This document shows positions 1 through 8,478 of a stretch of 64,000 nucleotides of DNA, one piece after another. The translations under genes were made by a program, and so were the position numbers. Source of the stretch: Pseudomonas triclosanedens (GTDB lineage Bacteria; Pseudomonadota; Gammaproteobacteria; Pseudomonadales; Pseudomonadaceae); NCBI RefSeq assembly GCF_026686735.1, contig NZ_CP113432.1:3771001-3835000 (forward strand). Direction: 5' to 3'. The notes under the pieces were generated by a model that was not told the origin of the DNA, ran no database searches, and was given only the letters and a program-made list of their open reading frames with translations. Numbering within the stretch: the first letter of the stretch is position 1; each line of letters starts with the position of its first letter.

Positions 1-1
1 G

Positions 2-370
2 CTGGTGGTGGGTTGCACCCCATTCTTCGCGCGCCTGGTGGAAACCGCCCTGCGCGAAGTCGACCGCGGGCTGGTGGAAGCCACCCAGGCGATGGGCGCC
101 AGCACCTGGCAGATCATCTGGCACACCCTGCTGCCCGAAGCGCGCACCGGGCTCATCGCCGCCGTGACCGTCACCGCCATCGTGCTGGTGGACTACACCG
201 CCATGTCCGGCGTGATCGGCGGCGGCGGCCTGGGCGACCTGGCCATCCGCTTCGGCTACCAGCGCTTCCAGACCGACGTGATGATCATCACCGTCGCCCT
301 GCTGATCCTGCTGGTGCAGGCGTTGCAGATGAGCGGCGACCGCCTCGTCGCGCGCTACACGCGGCGCTGA
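2..370 (+). CDS. MetI-type ABC transporter permease, 3' part only
   Basis: This is the C-terminal ~122 residues of an inner-membrane permease of the MetI family; the 5' part lies before the window. The EAA loop that docks on the ATPase is visible (EATQAMGASTWQIIWHTLLP), followed by the GGGGLGDLAIRFGYQRF segment and a last hydrophobic helix, as in MetI proteins. The same motifs recur in the complete MetI at 7405. A MetQ-type binding protein follows 128 bases downstream, so this is the end of a first MetNI-Q transporter. Given the sulfur-acquisition enzymes that follow, the substrate may be an organosulfur compound other than methionine; that is inference. Confidence 0.9.
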   Translation: MVVGCTPFFARLVETALREVDRGLVEATQAMGASTWQIIWHTLLPEARTGLIAAVTVTAIVLVDYTAMSGVIGGGGLGDLAIRFGYQRFQTDVMIITVALLILLVQALQMSGDRLVARYTRR

Positions 371-498
371 ATTCCCCGCCCACTCCCCGCCCGGGAGCGG
401 CACTTGCGATCCAGCCGCCGGCAGCCGGCCCCGCTGCCAACAAGGCCCCACGTCCACCCCACGACGGCCCACCCACTACTGTTCAAGGAGCAACACCC

Positions 499-1269
499 AT
501 GAAAAAGGCCATCGCCATCCTGGCAGCCGTCGTCGCCTTCTCCGCCCATGCGGGGGAAAAACTCGTGGTCGGCGCCACCCCGGTGCCCCACGCCGAGATC
601 CTCGAGTTCGTCAAACCGGAACTGGCCAAGGAAGGCGTCGACCTGGACATCAAGGTCTTCACCGACTTCATCCAGCCCAACCTGCAGCTCGCGCAGAAGA
701 ACCTCGACGCCAACTACTACCAGTACCGCCCCTTCCTCGATGACTTCAACAAGACCCGTCACACCGACCTGGTGCCGGTGGTGGGCATCCACATCGAGCC
801 CTTCGGCGCCTACTCCACCAAGTACAAGTCGCTCGCCGAGCTGCCCGACGGCGCCAGCGTGGCCATCCCCAACGACCCGGTGAACACCGGCCGCGCGCTG
901 GTGCTGCTGGCCGAGAACGGCCTGATCAAGCTCAAGGACCCGACCAACCCGCAGTCCACCGAGCGCGACATCACCGACAACCCCAAGCACCTGAAGATCC
1001 GTGAACTGGAAGGCGCCCTGCTGGCGCGCGCGGTGAAGCAGGTGGACCTGGCGTTCGTCTTCGCCAACTACGCGCTGGAAGCTGGCATCGACACCAAGAG
1101 CGCGCTGATCGTGGAGAAAGGCAAGGACCTCTATGCCGAGTTCCTCGTTGCCCGTCCGGACAACATCCAGGACCCGGGCATCCAGAAGCTGGCCAAGGCG
1201 CTGAATTCGCCGGAAGTCCGCCAGTTCATCCTGACCCGCTACAAGGGCGAGATCGCGCCGGCGTTCTGA
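499..1269 (+). CDS. MetQ/NlpA-family substrate-binding protein (first copy)
   Basis: A 256-residue periplasmic binding protein of the MetQ/NlpA family. It starts with a Sec signal peptide (MKKAIAILAAVVAFSAHA) but has no lipobox cysteine, so it is probably soluble rather than a lipoprotein. Family hallmarks are the DANYYQYRPFLDDFN segment, the AYSTKYKSLAELPDGASVAIPNDP segment and LDLAFVF-like strands near the end. The ATG is preceded by AAGGAG seven bases upstream. It lies downstream of the partial MetI permease and probably serves it. It differs clearly from the second MetQ at 5317, so the two transporters may have distinct ligands. Confidence 0.9.
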   Translation: MKKAIAILAAVVAFSAHAGEKLVVGATPVPHAEILEFVKPELAKEGVDLDIKVFTDFIQPNLQLAQKNLDANYYQYRPFLDDFNKTRHTDLVPVVGIHIEPFGAYSTKYKSLAELPDGASVAIPNDPVNTGRALVLLAENGLIKLKDPTNPQSTERDITDNPKHLKIRELEGALLARAVKQVDLAFVFANYALEAGIDTKSALIVEKGKDLYAEFLVARPDNIQDPGIQKLAKALNSPEVRQFILTRYKGEIAPAF

Positions 1270-1313
1270 TCGAGCTCCGGAATCGGTCTGCTGCGCGTCG
1301 GCCATGCCGCGTT

Positions 1314-1364
1314 GGGCAGGGACTCGTAATGCGCGGAGTGAACTGCGCTTCCGAGTCCCTGCCC
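1314..1364. repeat. perfect 13-bp inverted repeat between metQ and sfnB
   Basis: GGGCAGGGACTCG (1314-1326) is matched exactly by its reverse complement at 1352-1364, with a 25-base loop that itself holds two GCGC blocks. No T-run follows, so it is not a classical intrinsic terminator. It could be a transcript-end hairpin for metQ, a leader structure for sfnB, or an operator. Confidence 0.6.
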
Positions 1365-1436
1365 GCCTTGCCTGGCTCTAGCTCGCAAGACCTTGATCTC
1401 ACAGGTGACAACAAAAGCCAAAACAGAAGGCAACGC

Positions 1437-2672
1437 ATGACCTACGAATCCGCACCCAAGGACCTTCGTGACCAGGCGCCCCGGCTACTCCCGGCGCGCC
1501 GCATCGACAACGACGCCCAGGCCCTCTCCGCCGCCCACGAAGTGGCCCGCCTGGCGAAACCCGGCGCCACCGCCCGCGACCGCGAGCGCGCCCTGCCCTG
1601 GCGCGAGCTGGAGCACTTCACCGCCCTCGGCCTGGGCGGCATCAGCATTCCCCGCGCCTACGGCGGCGCGCAGGTGTCCTACGCCACCGTGGCCGAAGTT
1701 TTCCGCGTGATCTGCGCCGCCGACCCGGCGCTGGGGCAGATTCCGCAGAACCAGTTCGGCCTGCTCAACGTCATCGACAACGTCGCCAGCGACGCGCAGA
1801 AGCGCGTGCTGTTCGGCGGCGTGCTGAACGGTCGGCGCATCGGCAATGCCGGCCCCGAACGCAACACCCGCAACACACTGGAACTCAAGGCGCGGCTGCT
1901 TCGCGACGGCGAAAACTTCCGCGTCAGCGGGGAGAAGTTCTATTCCACCGGCGCGCTGTTCGCCCACTGGGTCGCGGTGAAAGCCATCGACGAGGAAGGC
2001 CGCGCGGTGATGGGCTTCGTCGAACGCGGCGTGGAAGGCCTGCGCATCGTCGACGACTGGTCCGGCTTCGGCCAGCGCACCACCGCCAGCGGCACCGTGT
2101 TGCTGGACAACGCCCCGGTTTCCGGTTCGCTGGTGATCCACAACGGCCGCCTCGCCGATGTGCCGAACATCCAGGGTGCCGTCTCGCAACTGATACAGGC
2201 CGCCATCGATGCCGGCATCGCGGCGAACGCCCTGGAAGACGCCATCGACTTCATCCGCACCCGCACCCGCCCCTTCATCGACGCGAACGTCGAGCAGGCC
2301 AGCGAAGAGCCCTTCACCGTCGCAGAGATCGGCCGCCTGCAGGTCGAACTGCACGCTGCCGAAGCACTGCTCGAACGCGCCGGCCATGTGCTCGACGAGG
2401 TCAGCGCGCGGCCCATCGACGACGAGTCCGCCGCCCGCGCGTCGATCGCCGTGGCCGAAGCCAAGGTGCTGACCACCGAGATCAGCCTGGCCGCCAGCGA
2501 GAAGCTCTTCGAGCTGGCTGGCAGCCGCGCCACCCTCGCCGAATTCAACCTCGACCGCCACTGGCGCAACGCCCGCGTGCACACCCTGCACGACCCGGTG
2601 CGCTGGAAAGTCCAGGCAGTCGGCGCCTACCACCTCAACGGCGCCCGCCCGGCGCGTCATTCCTGGATCTGA
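1437..2672 (+). CDS. sfnB: SfnB-family sulfur acquisition oxidoreductase (copy 1)
   Basis: A 411-residue flavin enzyme of the acyl-CoA dehydrogenase fold, closest to the SfnB/DszC-like group that takes part in using sulfones, sulfonates or thioethers as sulfur sources. Visible family features are GIGG-like N-terminal helices with SIPRAYGGAQVSY, the substrate/FMN-region motif FYSTGALFAHW, and DDWSGFGQRTTASGTV. The C-terminal helices end in DRHWRNARVHTLHDPVRWK. The chosen ATG has AGAAGG upstream; an in-frame extension to 1329 would run through the inverted repeat and is unlikely. It is the first gene of a run sfnB-sfnB-monooxygenase-metQ and a tandem paralogue of the next gene. The exact substrate cannot be read from sequence. 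Confidence 0.88.
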   Translation: MTYESAPKDLRDQAPRLLPARRIDNDAQALSAAHEVARLAKPGATARDRERALPWRELEHFTALGLGGISIPRAYGGAQVSYATVAEVFRVICAADPALGQIPQNQFGLLNVIDNVASDAQKRVLFGGVLNGRRIGNAGPERNTRNTLELKARLLRDGENFRVSGEKFYSTGALFAHWVAVKAIDEEGRAVMGFVERGVEGLRIVDDWSGFGQRTTASGTVLLDNAPVSGSLVIHNGRLADVPNIQGAVSQLIQAAIDAGIAANALEDAIDFIRTRTRPFIDANVEQASEEPFTVAEIGRLQVELHAAEALLERAGHVLDEVSARPIDDESAARASIAVAEAKVLTTEISLAASEKLFELAGSRATLAEFNLDRHWRNARVHTLHDPVRWKVQAVGAYHLNGARPARHSWI

Positions 2673-2681
2673 GGAGCGCCG

Positions 2682-3899
2682 ATGAACAGCCTCGTACAAT
2701 CTCCCCTGCAGCAGAGCAGCCCCATCCACATCATCCGCAGCGACGACGAAGCCCTGGACGTCGCCCGCGCCCTGGCCGCCGACTTCCGCGAAGGCGCCAT
2801 CGCCCGCGACCGCGAACGCCGCCTGCCGTGGGACGAACTGGAACGCTTCAGCCGCTCCGGCCTGTGGGGCATCACCGTGCCCCGCGAATACGGCGGCGCC
2901 GGCGTTTCCCGCGTCACGGTGGCGCGCGTGATTGCCATCATCTCCGCTGCCGACGGCTCGCTGGGGCAGATTCCGCAGAACCATTTCTACGCCGTCGAAC
3001 TGCTGCGGGTGAACGGCAGCGAAGAGCAGCGGGCCCGCCTGTTCGCCGAGGTGCTCGCTGGCGTGCGCCTGGGCAACGCGCTGGCGGAAATCGGCACGCG
3101 CACCGCCCATGACCGCACCACGCGCCTCACGCGCGAAGGCGGCGAGCTGCGCATTCACGGTCGCAAGTTCTACTGCACCGGTGCGCTCTACGCGCAGCGT
3201 ATTCCAACGCTGGTGATCGACGACGAAGGCATCCAGCAACTGGCCTTCATCCCGCGCGACGCCGACGGCGTTACGGTGATCGACGACTGGTCCGGCTTCG
3301 GCCAGCGCACCACCGGCAGCGGCAGCGTGGTGTTCGATGGCGCGCCCATCGACGAGGACGACGTCGTGCCCTTCCAGAGCGCGTTCGAACGCCCGACCAC
3401 GGTCGGCCCCTTCGCGCAGATCCTGCATGCCGCCATCGACGTCGGGATCGCCCGTGGCGCCTACGAGGATGCGCTGGTGTTCCTGCGCGAGAAGGCGCGG
3501 CCGTGGATCGACTCGGGCGTGGACAAGGCCAGCGAAGACCCGCTGGCGATCAATGAAGTCGGCCGCCTGGCGATCCGCCTGCACGCCGCCGAAGCGCTGC
3601 TCGACCGCGCGGGCCGGGTACTCGACGCCGCCACCGCCGGGCCGGACGCCGAGAGCGTCGCCGCCGCCTCCATCGCCGTGGCCGAGGCGCGGGCGATCAC
3701 CACCGAAGTCTCGCTGCTGGCAGGCTCCAAGCTGATCGAACTGGGTGGCAGCCGCGCCAGCCTCGCGGAGCTCGGCCTGGACCGCCACTGGCGCAACGCC
3801 CGCGTACACACTCTGCACGACCCGGCGCGCTGGAAATACTTCGCGGTGGGCAACTACTACCTCAACGGCAAACTGCCGCCGCGCCGGGGGACCCTATGA
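2682..3899 (+). CDS. SfnB-family sulfur acquisition oxidoreductase (copy 2)
   Basis: A 405-residue paralogue of the preceding gene, nine bases downstream of it and therefore in one operon. The same landmarks occur in the same order: TVPREYGGAGVSR, LGQIPQNH, FYCTGALYAQR, DDWSGFGQRTTGSG, DRHWRNARVHTLHDP. A block of 35 bases (3281-3315) is identical to 2051-2085 of copy 1, both at a constant offset of 1230, which points to tandem duplication. As DszC-like enzymes need reduced flavin, a flavin reductase must come from elsewhere, since none is in this operon. The two copies may act on different sulfur compounds or successive oxidation steps. Confidence 0.88.
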   Translation: MNSLVQSPLQQSSPIHIIRSDDEALDVARALAADFREGAIARDRERRLPWDELERFSRSGLWGITVPREYGGAGVSRVTVARVIAIISAADGSLGQIPQNHFYAVELLRVNGSEEQRARLFAEVLAGVRLGNALAEIGTRTAHDRTTRLTREGGELRIHGRKFYCTGALYAQRIPTLVIDDEGIQQLAFIPRDADGVTVIDDWSGFGQRTTGSGSVVFDGAPIDEDDVVPFQSAFERPTTVGPFAQILHAAIDVGIARGAYEDALVFLREKARPWIDSGVDKASEDPLAINEVGRLAIRLHAAEALLDRAGRVLDAATAGPDAESVAAASIAVAEARAITTEVSLLAGSKLIELGGSRASLAELGLDRHWRNARVHTLHDPARWKYFAVGNYYLNGKLPPRRGTL

Positions 3900-5293
3900 G
3901 CCAGAAGCAGATCCTCCTCAACGCCTTCAGCATGAATTGCGTCGGCCACATCAACCACGGCCTGTGGACGCACCCGCGCGACCGCTCCAGCGACTTCAAC
4001 AGGCTCAGCCACTGGACCGATCTTGCCCGCCTGTTGGAGAAGGGGTTGTTCGACGGACTGTTCCTGGCCGATATCCTCGGCGTCTACGACGTCTACCAGA
4101 ACGGTATCGACCTCACCGCGCGGGAGGCTATCCAGTTGCCGGTCAACGACCCGCTGATGCTGGTCTCGGCGATGGCCGGCGCAACACGGCACCTGGGCTT
4201 CGGCGTAACCGCCAACCTCACCTATGAGGCACCCTACCCGTTCGCCCGGAGGCTCTCCACACTCGACCACCTGAGCGACGGACGGGTGGGCTGGAATATC
4301 GTCACCGGCTATCTGGAAAGCACCGCCCGGGCGATGGGCGAACACAGGCAGATCGACCACGACCGCCGCTACGACCGTGCCGACGAATACCTGGAAGTGC
4401 TCTACAAGCTCTGGGAAGGCAGTTGGGAAGACGACGCCGTGCTCGCCGACCGCCAGCGGCGGGTCTACGCGCAGCCGGGCAAGGTGCACAAGGTCCGCCA
4501 CCACGGCGAATTCTTCGATGTCGAGGGCTACCACCTCAGCCAGCCATCGCCGCAGCGCACGCCACTGCTGTTCCAGGCCGGCGCGTCCGACCGCGGGCTG
4601 GCTTTCGCCGCGCGTCACGCCGAATGCGTGTTCGTCTCGGCGCAGACCCGCGAAGCCACTCGCGGGCTGGTCGAACGCATCCGCCAGGCAGCGGTGGACG
4701 CCGGCCGCCACGCGGATGACATCAAGGTGTTCATGGGCATCAACGTCATCGTCGCGCCGACCGACGCCGAGGCCCGCGACAAGCTCGCCGAGTACCGTCG
4801 CTTTGCCAGCGCCGAAGCCGGCCTTGCGCACTTCGCCAGCACCACCGGCATCGACTTCTCGCGTTACGCCCTGGACGAACCGATCCGCTATCAGAAGACC
4901 AACGCCATCGAGTCCGCCACCAGGGCCCTGACCGTAGCCCGCACCGACGCCACCGTGCGCCAGTTGCTCGAACAGCTCGCCCTCGGCGGTCGCTACACCA
5001 CGCTGGTGGGTGACCCGGTGCGGGTGGCCGATGAGCTGCTGGGCTGGGTCAACGAGGCCGGTCTCGATGGTTTCAACCTCACCCGCACCGTGGAGCCGGA
5101 AAGCTATGCCGACTTCATCGAGCTGGTGGTTCCCGAACTGCAGAACCGCGGCGCCTTCAAGACCGTCTACGCGGACGGCACCCTGCGGGAAAAACTCTTC
5201 GGCACCGGCCGCGCCCGACTGCCCACGCGGCACGTCGGCGCGAGCTTCCGCCAGGCAACCGCCACTGGAGCGACTCCGGCCCTCTCCCTGTAA
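3896..5293 (+). CDS. NtaA/SnaA/DszA-type FMN-dependent monooxygenase
   Basis: A 465-residue bacterial-luciferase-like (LLM) monooxygenase of the NtaA/SnaA/DszA subgroup, which uses FMNH2 and O2, typically to cleave C-S or C-N bonds. Evidence includes the N-terminal LNAFSMNCVGHINHGLW, the FDGLFLADILGVYDVYQ strand, the SDGRVGWNIVTGY motif typical of the subgroup, and LFQAGASDRGLAFAARHAECVF in the barrel. Its ATG overlaps the sfnB copy 2 stop by four bases (ATGA), implying translational coupling. Together with the DszC-like SfnB proteins it recalls the logic of sulfone desulfurisation: oxidise sulfur, then cleave the C-S bond and release sulfite. Confidence 0.9.
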   Translation: MSQKQILLNAFSMNCVGHINHGLWTHPRDRSSDFNRLSHWTDLARLLEKGLFDGLFLADILGVYDVYQNGIDLTAREAIQLPVNDPLMLVSAMAGATRHLGFGVTANLTYEAPYPFARRLSTLDHLSDGRVGWNIVTGYLESTARAMGEHRQIDHDRRYDRADEYLEVLYKLWEGSWEDDAVLADRQRRVYAQPGKVHKVRHHGEFFDVEGYHLSQPSPQRTPLLFQAGASDRGLAFAARHAECVFVSAQTREATRGLVERIRQAAVDAGRHADDIKVFMGINVIVAPTDAEARDKLAEYRRFASAEAGLAHFASTTGIDFSRYALDEPIRYQKTNAIESATRALTVARTDATVRQLLEQLALGGRYTTLVGDPVRVADELLGWVNEAGLDGFNLTRTVEPESYADFIELVVPELQNRGAFKTVYADGTLREKLFGTGRARLPTRHVGASFRQATATGATPALSL

Positions 5294-5316
5294 AAATCAA
5301 AAAAGGATTCGTTGCC

Positions 5317-6114
5317 ATGCCTGCACATCTCAAGCTGACGCTGAGCCTCTCCCTTAGTCTTCTCGCCGCCGGCCTCGCCCAGGCCGCCGACAGCCTGCGC
5401 CTGGGCACCACCGCCGCCTTCGCGCCGCCGCTGGAAGTGGCGGTGAAGGAAGCCGCCCGGCAGGGGCTGAAGGTCGAGCTGGTGGAGTTCACCGACTGGA
5501 ACGCGCCGAACATCACCCTCGACCACGGCGACATAGACGCCAACTACTTCCAGCACACCCCCTTCCTGGAAAACGCCAACCGCGAAGGCGGCCTGCACCT
5601 GAAGGCATTCGCGCCGGGGATCATCAACAACGTCGGCCTGTATTCCACCAGGTACAAGGCCATCGCCGACCTGCCCGACGGGGCCAAGGTCGCCATCGCC
5701 AACGACCCGATCAATGGCGGCCGCGGCCTGCAGCTGCTGCAGAAGGCCGGCCTGCTCAAGCTCAAGGACGGCGTGGGCTACAAGGCGACCCTGGACGACA
5801 TTGTGGCCAACCCCAGGCACATCCAGATCATCGAGCTGGAAGCCGTGCAACTGGTGCGCGCCCTGGACGACGTCGACCTGGCACAGGGCTACCCGCACTA
5901 CATCCGCCTGGCCGGGACCATCGACCCGAACAGCGCACTGCTGTTCGATGGCATCGAGAACAAGGAATACGTCATCCAGTTCGTGACCCGCGACGACTTC
6001 AAGGACCCCGATGGCAGGCTCAAGCGCTTCGTCGAGCTCTACCAGCATTCGCCGCAGGTGCGCGCCGCCCTGGACAAGGCCCACGGCTCGCTCTACCAGC
6101 CGGGCTGGAATTGA
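5317..6114 (+). CDS. MetQ/NlpA-family substrate-binding protein (second copy)
   Basis: A 265-residue periplasmic binding protein with a Sec signal (MPAHLKLTLSLSLSLLAAGLAQA) and no lipobox. Family segments include DANYFQHTPFLENAN, GLYSTRYKAIADLPDGAKVAIANDP and IIELEAVQLVRALDDVD. It follows the monooxygenase by 23 bases with an AAAAGGA ribosome site. A REP-containing gap then separates it from metN-metI, which probably encode its membrane partners. Sequence differences from the copy at 499, for example GIINNVG where the first has VGIHIEPFGA, suggest a different ligand. Confidence 0.9.
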   Translation: MPAHLKLTLSLSLSLLAAGLAQAADSLRLGTTAAFAPPLEVAVKEAARQGLKVELVEFTDWNAPNITLDHGDIDANYFQHTPFLENANREGGLHLKAFAPGIINNVGLYSTRYKAIADLPDGAKVAIANDPINGGRGLQLLQKAGLLKLKDGVGYKATLDDIVANPRHIQIIELEAVQLVRALDDVDLAQGYPHYIRLAGTIDPNSALLFDGIENKEYVIQFVTRDDFKDPDGRLKRFVELYQHSPQVRAALDKAHGSLYQPGWN

Positions 6115-6135
6115 CGTCACCGTACACCTGCGGTT

Positions 6136-6211
6136 GTAGGGCGTATAACGCGCCAGCGTTATACGCCGCGCAGCCGCCGGCGGATAACCTGTTCCAGGTT
6201 ATGCGCCCTAC
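6136..6211. repeat. palindromic REP-like cruciform element
   Basis: Outer arms GTAGGGCG (6136-6143) and CGCCCTAC (6204-6211) enclose two inner hairpins: a perfect 12-bp stem (6140-6151 with 6156-6167) and an 8-bp stem (6184-6191 with 6195-6202). This is typical of dispersed extragenic palindromes of Pseudomonas. It sits between metQ and metN and may act as a processing or stability element in the operon transcript. Confidence 0.8.
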
Positions 6212-6241
6212 GTTCCTGGCAATAAAAGCGCAAGCGTTTCT

Positions 6242-6312
6242 GTAGGAGCGGACTCCGTCCGCGATAGGTTCGCCTGGCGCCGGATGCCATCGCGGACGAA
6301 GTCCGCTCCTAC
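6242..6312. repeat. REP doublet (REPIN)
   Basis: The outer arms GTAGGAGCGGACT (6242-6254) and AGTCCGCTCCTAC (6300-6312) are exact reverse complements; inner arms CGTCCGCGAT (6256-6265) and ATCGCGGACG (6289-6298) are too. This is the common Pseudomonas REP sequence in inverted pair, a REPIN, mobilised in trans by RAYT transposases. Confidence 0.88.
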
Positions 6313-6350
6313 GCCAGCTGTCGCTCCCAAACTCAGAACAGGCCCCCACC

Positions 6351-7412
6351 ATGGTCATCTTCAACCGCAATCTCGAACTTGCCACCCAGCACATCGCCCT
6401 GCGCGGGCTGGGCAAGACCTACGCCGGCCACCACGGCCCGGTGGAGGCATTGAGCGACATCGAACTCTCCGTCCGCCGTGGCGAAGTGTTCGGCATCATC
6501 GGCCGCAGCGGCGCCGGGAAGAGCTCGCTGATCCGCACCCTCAATCGACTGGAGAACCCCAGCGTCGGCCAGGTGCTGATCGACGGCGAAGACATCGGCG
6601 CCTTCGACGCGCGTCAACTGGTCGGCCTGCGCCGCCGCGTCGGCATGATTTTCCAGCACTTCAACCTGATGTCGGCCAAGACTGTCGCACAGAACATCGC
6701 CCTGCCCCTGCGCGTGGCCGGCGTGCCGAAGGCGCGCATCGCCGAGCGGGTGGATGAACTGCTGCAACTGGTCGGCCTCCTCGACAAGCGCCACGCCTAT
6801 CCGGCGCAACTCTCCGGCGGACAGAAACAGCGCGTTGGCATCGCCCGCGCGCTGGTGCATCAACCGGAAATCCTGCTCTGCGACGAAGCCACCTCGGCGC
6901 TCGACCCGGAAAGCACCCAGGCCATCCTCGCGCTGCTGCGCGACATTAACCGTCGCCTGGGCCTGACCATCGTGCTGATCACCCACGAGATGGCGGTGAT
7001 CCGCGAAATCTGCGACCGCGTGGTGGTACTCGAACGCGGCCGCATCGTCGAACAGGGCGACGTCTGGGAAGTGTTCGGCAGCCCTCGCCACGAGGTCACC
7101 CGCACTCTGCTCGGCTCGCTGCAGCAGCATCTGCCGCCGGACCTGCTGGCGCGGCTGCAACAGCCGTCGGACAACGAAGTCATCCTCGACCTGCACTACA
7201 CCGGCGTGCGCGAGCAGGAGCCGGATCTGCTGGCCATCGCCCAGGCGCTGAACAGCCGCGTCAGCCTGCTGCACGGCGGCATCGAGCGCATCCAGGGCCG
7301 CGCCCTCGGCCGTCTGCTGCTGAGCGTCGCCGCCCCCGCAGCCAGTGCGCCGCAACTGCTCGAACGCGCCCAGGGCGTCGCCGACCGCCTGGAGGTACTC
7401 AGCCATGCCTGA
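6351..7412 (+). CDS. metN: MetN-type ABC transporter ATP-binding protein
   Basis: A 353-residue ABC ATPase of the methionine-uptake family. Walker A is GRSGAGKS, the Q-loop lies in MIFQHFNLM, the signature is LSGGQKQRV, Walker B is [12 protein letters not shown] and the switch histidine is in ITHEM. After the ATPase core comes a C-terminal NIL-type regulatory domain (from about residue 270, [16 protein letters not shown] onward), which in MetN binds substrate and causes trans-inhibition. It overlaps metI by eight bases. Context with SfnB and DszA-like enzymes suggests import of an organosulfur compound; methionine itself remains possible. Confidence 0.92.
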   Translation: MVIFNRNLELATQHIALRGLGKTYAGHHGPVEALSDIELSVRRGEVFGIIGRSGAGKSSLIRTLNRLENPSVGQVLIDGEDIGAFDARQLVGLRRRVGMIFQHFNLMSAKTVAQNIALPLRVAGVPKARIAERVDELLQLVGLLDKRHAYPAQLSGGQKQRVGIARALVHQPEILLCDEATSALDPESTQAILALLRDINRRLGLTIVLITHEMAVIREICDRVVVLERGRIVEQGDVWEVFGSPRHEVTRTLLGSLQQHLPPDLLARLQQPSDNEVILDLHYTGVREQEPDLLAIAQALNSRVSLLHGGIERIQGRALGRLLLSVAAPAASAPQLLERAQGVADRLEVLSHA

Positions 7413-8049
7413 ACGCCTGCTGCAGGGCCTGCTCGATACCCTGCTGATGATCGGCATGTCGTCGGCCATCGTCCTCCTGGCCGGCATTCCGCTGGCGCTG
7501 GTGCTGGTGACAACAGGCCCCGGCGGGATCTTCCAGGCGCGCCTGGTCAATCGGAGCCTCGGCAGCGTGGTCAATGTGCTGCGCTCGATACCGTTTCTGA
7601 TACTGATGGTCGCGCTGATCCCCTTCACCCGCCTGATCGTCGGCACCAGCTACGGCGTGTGGGCAGCCGTGGTACCACTGACCATCGCCGCCACGCCGTT
7701 CTTCGCGCGGATCGCCGAAGTCAGCCTGCGCGAAGTGGACCACGGCCTGATCGAAGCCGCCCAGGCGATGGGCTGCCAGCCACGTCACATCATCTGGAAC
7801 GTGCTGCTGCCGGAGGCGCGGCCAGGTATCGTCGCCGGTTTCACCATCACCCTGGTGACCATGATCAATTCATCGGCGATGGCCGGAGCGATTGGCGCCG
7901 GCGGCCTCGGCGACCTCGCCTACCGCTACGGCTACCAGCGCTTCGACACCCAGGTGATGCTCACCGTGATCATCCTGTTAGTGGCGCTGGTGACTCTGAT
8001 CCAGTTCGGCGGCGACCGCCTGGCACGCTGGCTGAACCGGCGCCTCTGA
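7405..8049 (+). CDS. metI: MetI-type ABC transporter permease
   Basis: A 214-residue inner-membrane permease with about five hydrophobic helices, the usual length for MetI. The EAA loop is [22 protein letters not shown] and the C-terminal [22 protein letters not shown] is diagnostic. The chosen ATG lies inside the end of metN (eight-base overlap), so the two are translationally coupled. Its 3' end overlaps a convergent small gene (tatA) by 72 bases, so the two transcripts are complementary at their ends. Confidence 0.92.
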   Translation: MPERLLQGLLDTLLMIGMSSAIVLLAGIPLALVLVTTGPGGIFQARLVNRSLGSVVNVLRSIPFLILMVALIPFTRLIVGTSYGVWAAVVPLTIAATPFFARIAEVSLREVDHGLIEAAQAMGCQPRHIIWNVLLPEARPGIVAGFTITLVTMINSSAMAGAIGAGGLGDLAYRYGYQRFDTQVMLTVIILLVALVTLIQFGGDRLARWLNRRL

Positions 8050-8193
8050 CTTCTCTTCCTCGGCGATCGAGCGGCGGAAGCCCTTGATCGCCTCGCCCAG
8101 GTCGGCCCCCACCCCCTTCAGCCGGCGGGTGCCGAATACCAGCACCACCACCGCCAGCAGCACCAGCCAGTGTTTCCAGTCGAACAGTCCCAT
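7978..8193 (-). CDS. tatA: TatA/E-family twin-arginine translocase subunit
   Basis: A 71-residue protein with the TatA signature: short N-terminus, one membrane helix (residues ~7-20, [18 protein letters not shown]), the conserved FG hinge, then an amphipathic helix [15 protein letters not shown] and a charged tail. GAGGA lies nine bases before the ATG. It stands alone, without tatB or tatC, so it is a supplementary TatA rather than the main translocase. Its last 72 bases overlap the metI 3' end on the other strand. Its position next to the p-cresol cluster, whose PchX has a Tat signal, may be meaningful. Confidence 0.85.
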   Translation of the reverse strand: MGLFDWKHWLVLLAVVVLVFGTRRLKGVGADLGEAIKGFRRSIAEEEKSEAPVQPACQAVAAELDQSHQRH

Positions 8194-8389
8194 GACGCAA
8201 TCCTCGGTTGATCGGTTGGCCGAAGGTTAACGGGATTCCGACGACGCCGATGCCGCCCCGCGACGAACTCCGGGCGCTGATCGAACGCGCCGACGGCGAA
8301 CTTTCCGCACGCGCTGGAAATTCTTAACGAAATCCCCCGGCCGCCAGCGCCCACAGGCCATCCGCGAGCCGCGGATATCCAGTATCCCA

Positions 8390-8440
8390 TTGATATATAA
8401 GGATTTATCAAGAAGCCAAAAAGGTGGCACAAAGCTTGAG
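8390..8440 (+). promoter_or_regulatory. sigma54-type promoter with upstream activator element
   Basis: TGGCACAAAGCTTGAG (8425-8440) fits the -24/-12 pattern, with a perfect TGGCAC and TTG at the right spacing, although -12 reads GA instead of GC. Just upstream, TTGATA (8390-8395) and TATCAA (8406-8411) form an inverted repeat within TTGATATATAAGGATTTA. A nearly identical element precedes the second sigma54-like promoter at 11511. It probably drives the barrel-protein gene under the sigma54 activator at 9419. Confidence 0.7.
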
Positions 8441-8478
8441 TAAGGCGCATCGACAACAACAAAAAAGGCGTGCCTTCA

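Noticed and set aside
355..1305. Long minus-strand open frame opposite metQ
   Set aside because: It mirrors the metQ codons, has repetitive Val/Gly/Asp/Gln composition, and lacks a ribosome site; metQ is clearly the real gene.
1485..3818. 777-codon minus-strand frame across both sfnB genes
   Set aside because: Antisense shadow of two well-recognised genes in GC-rich DNA; no recognisable domain.
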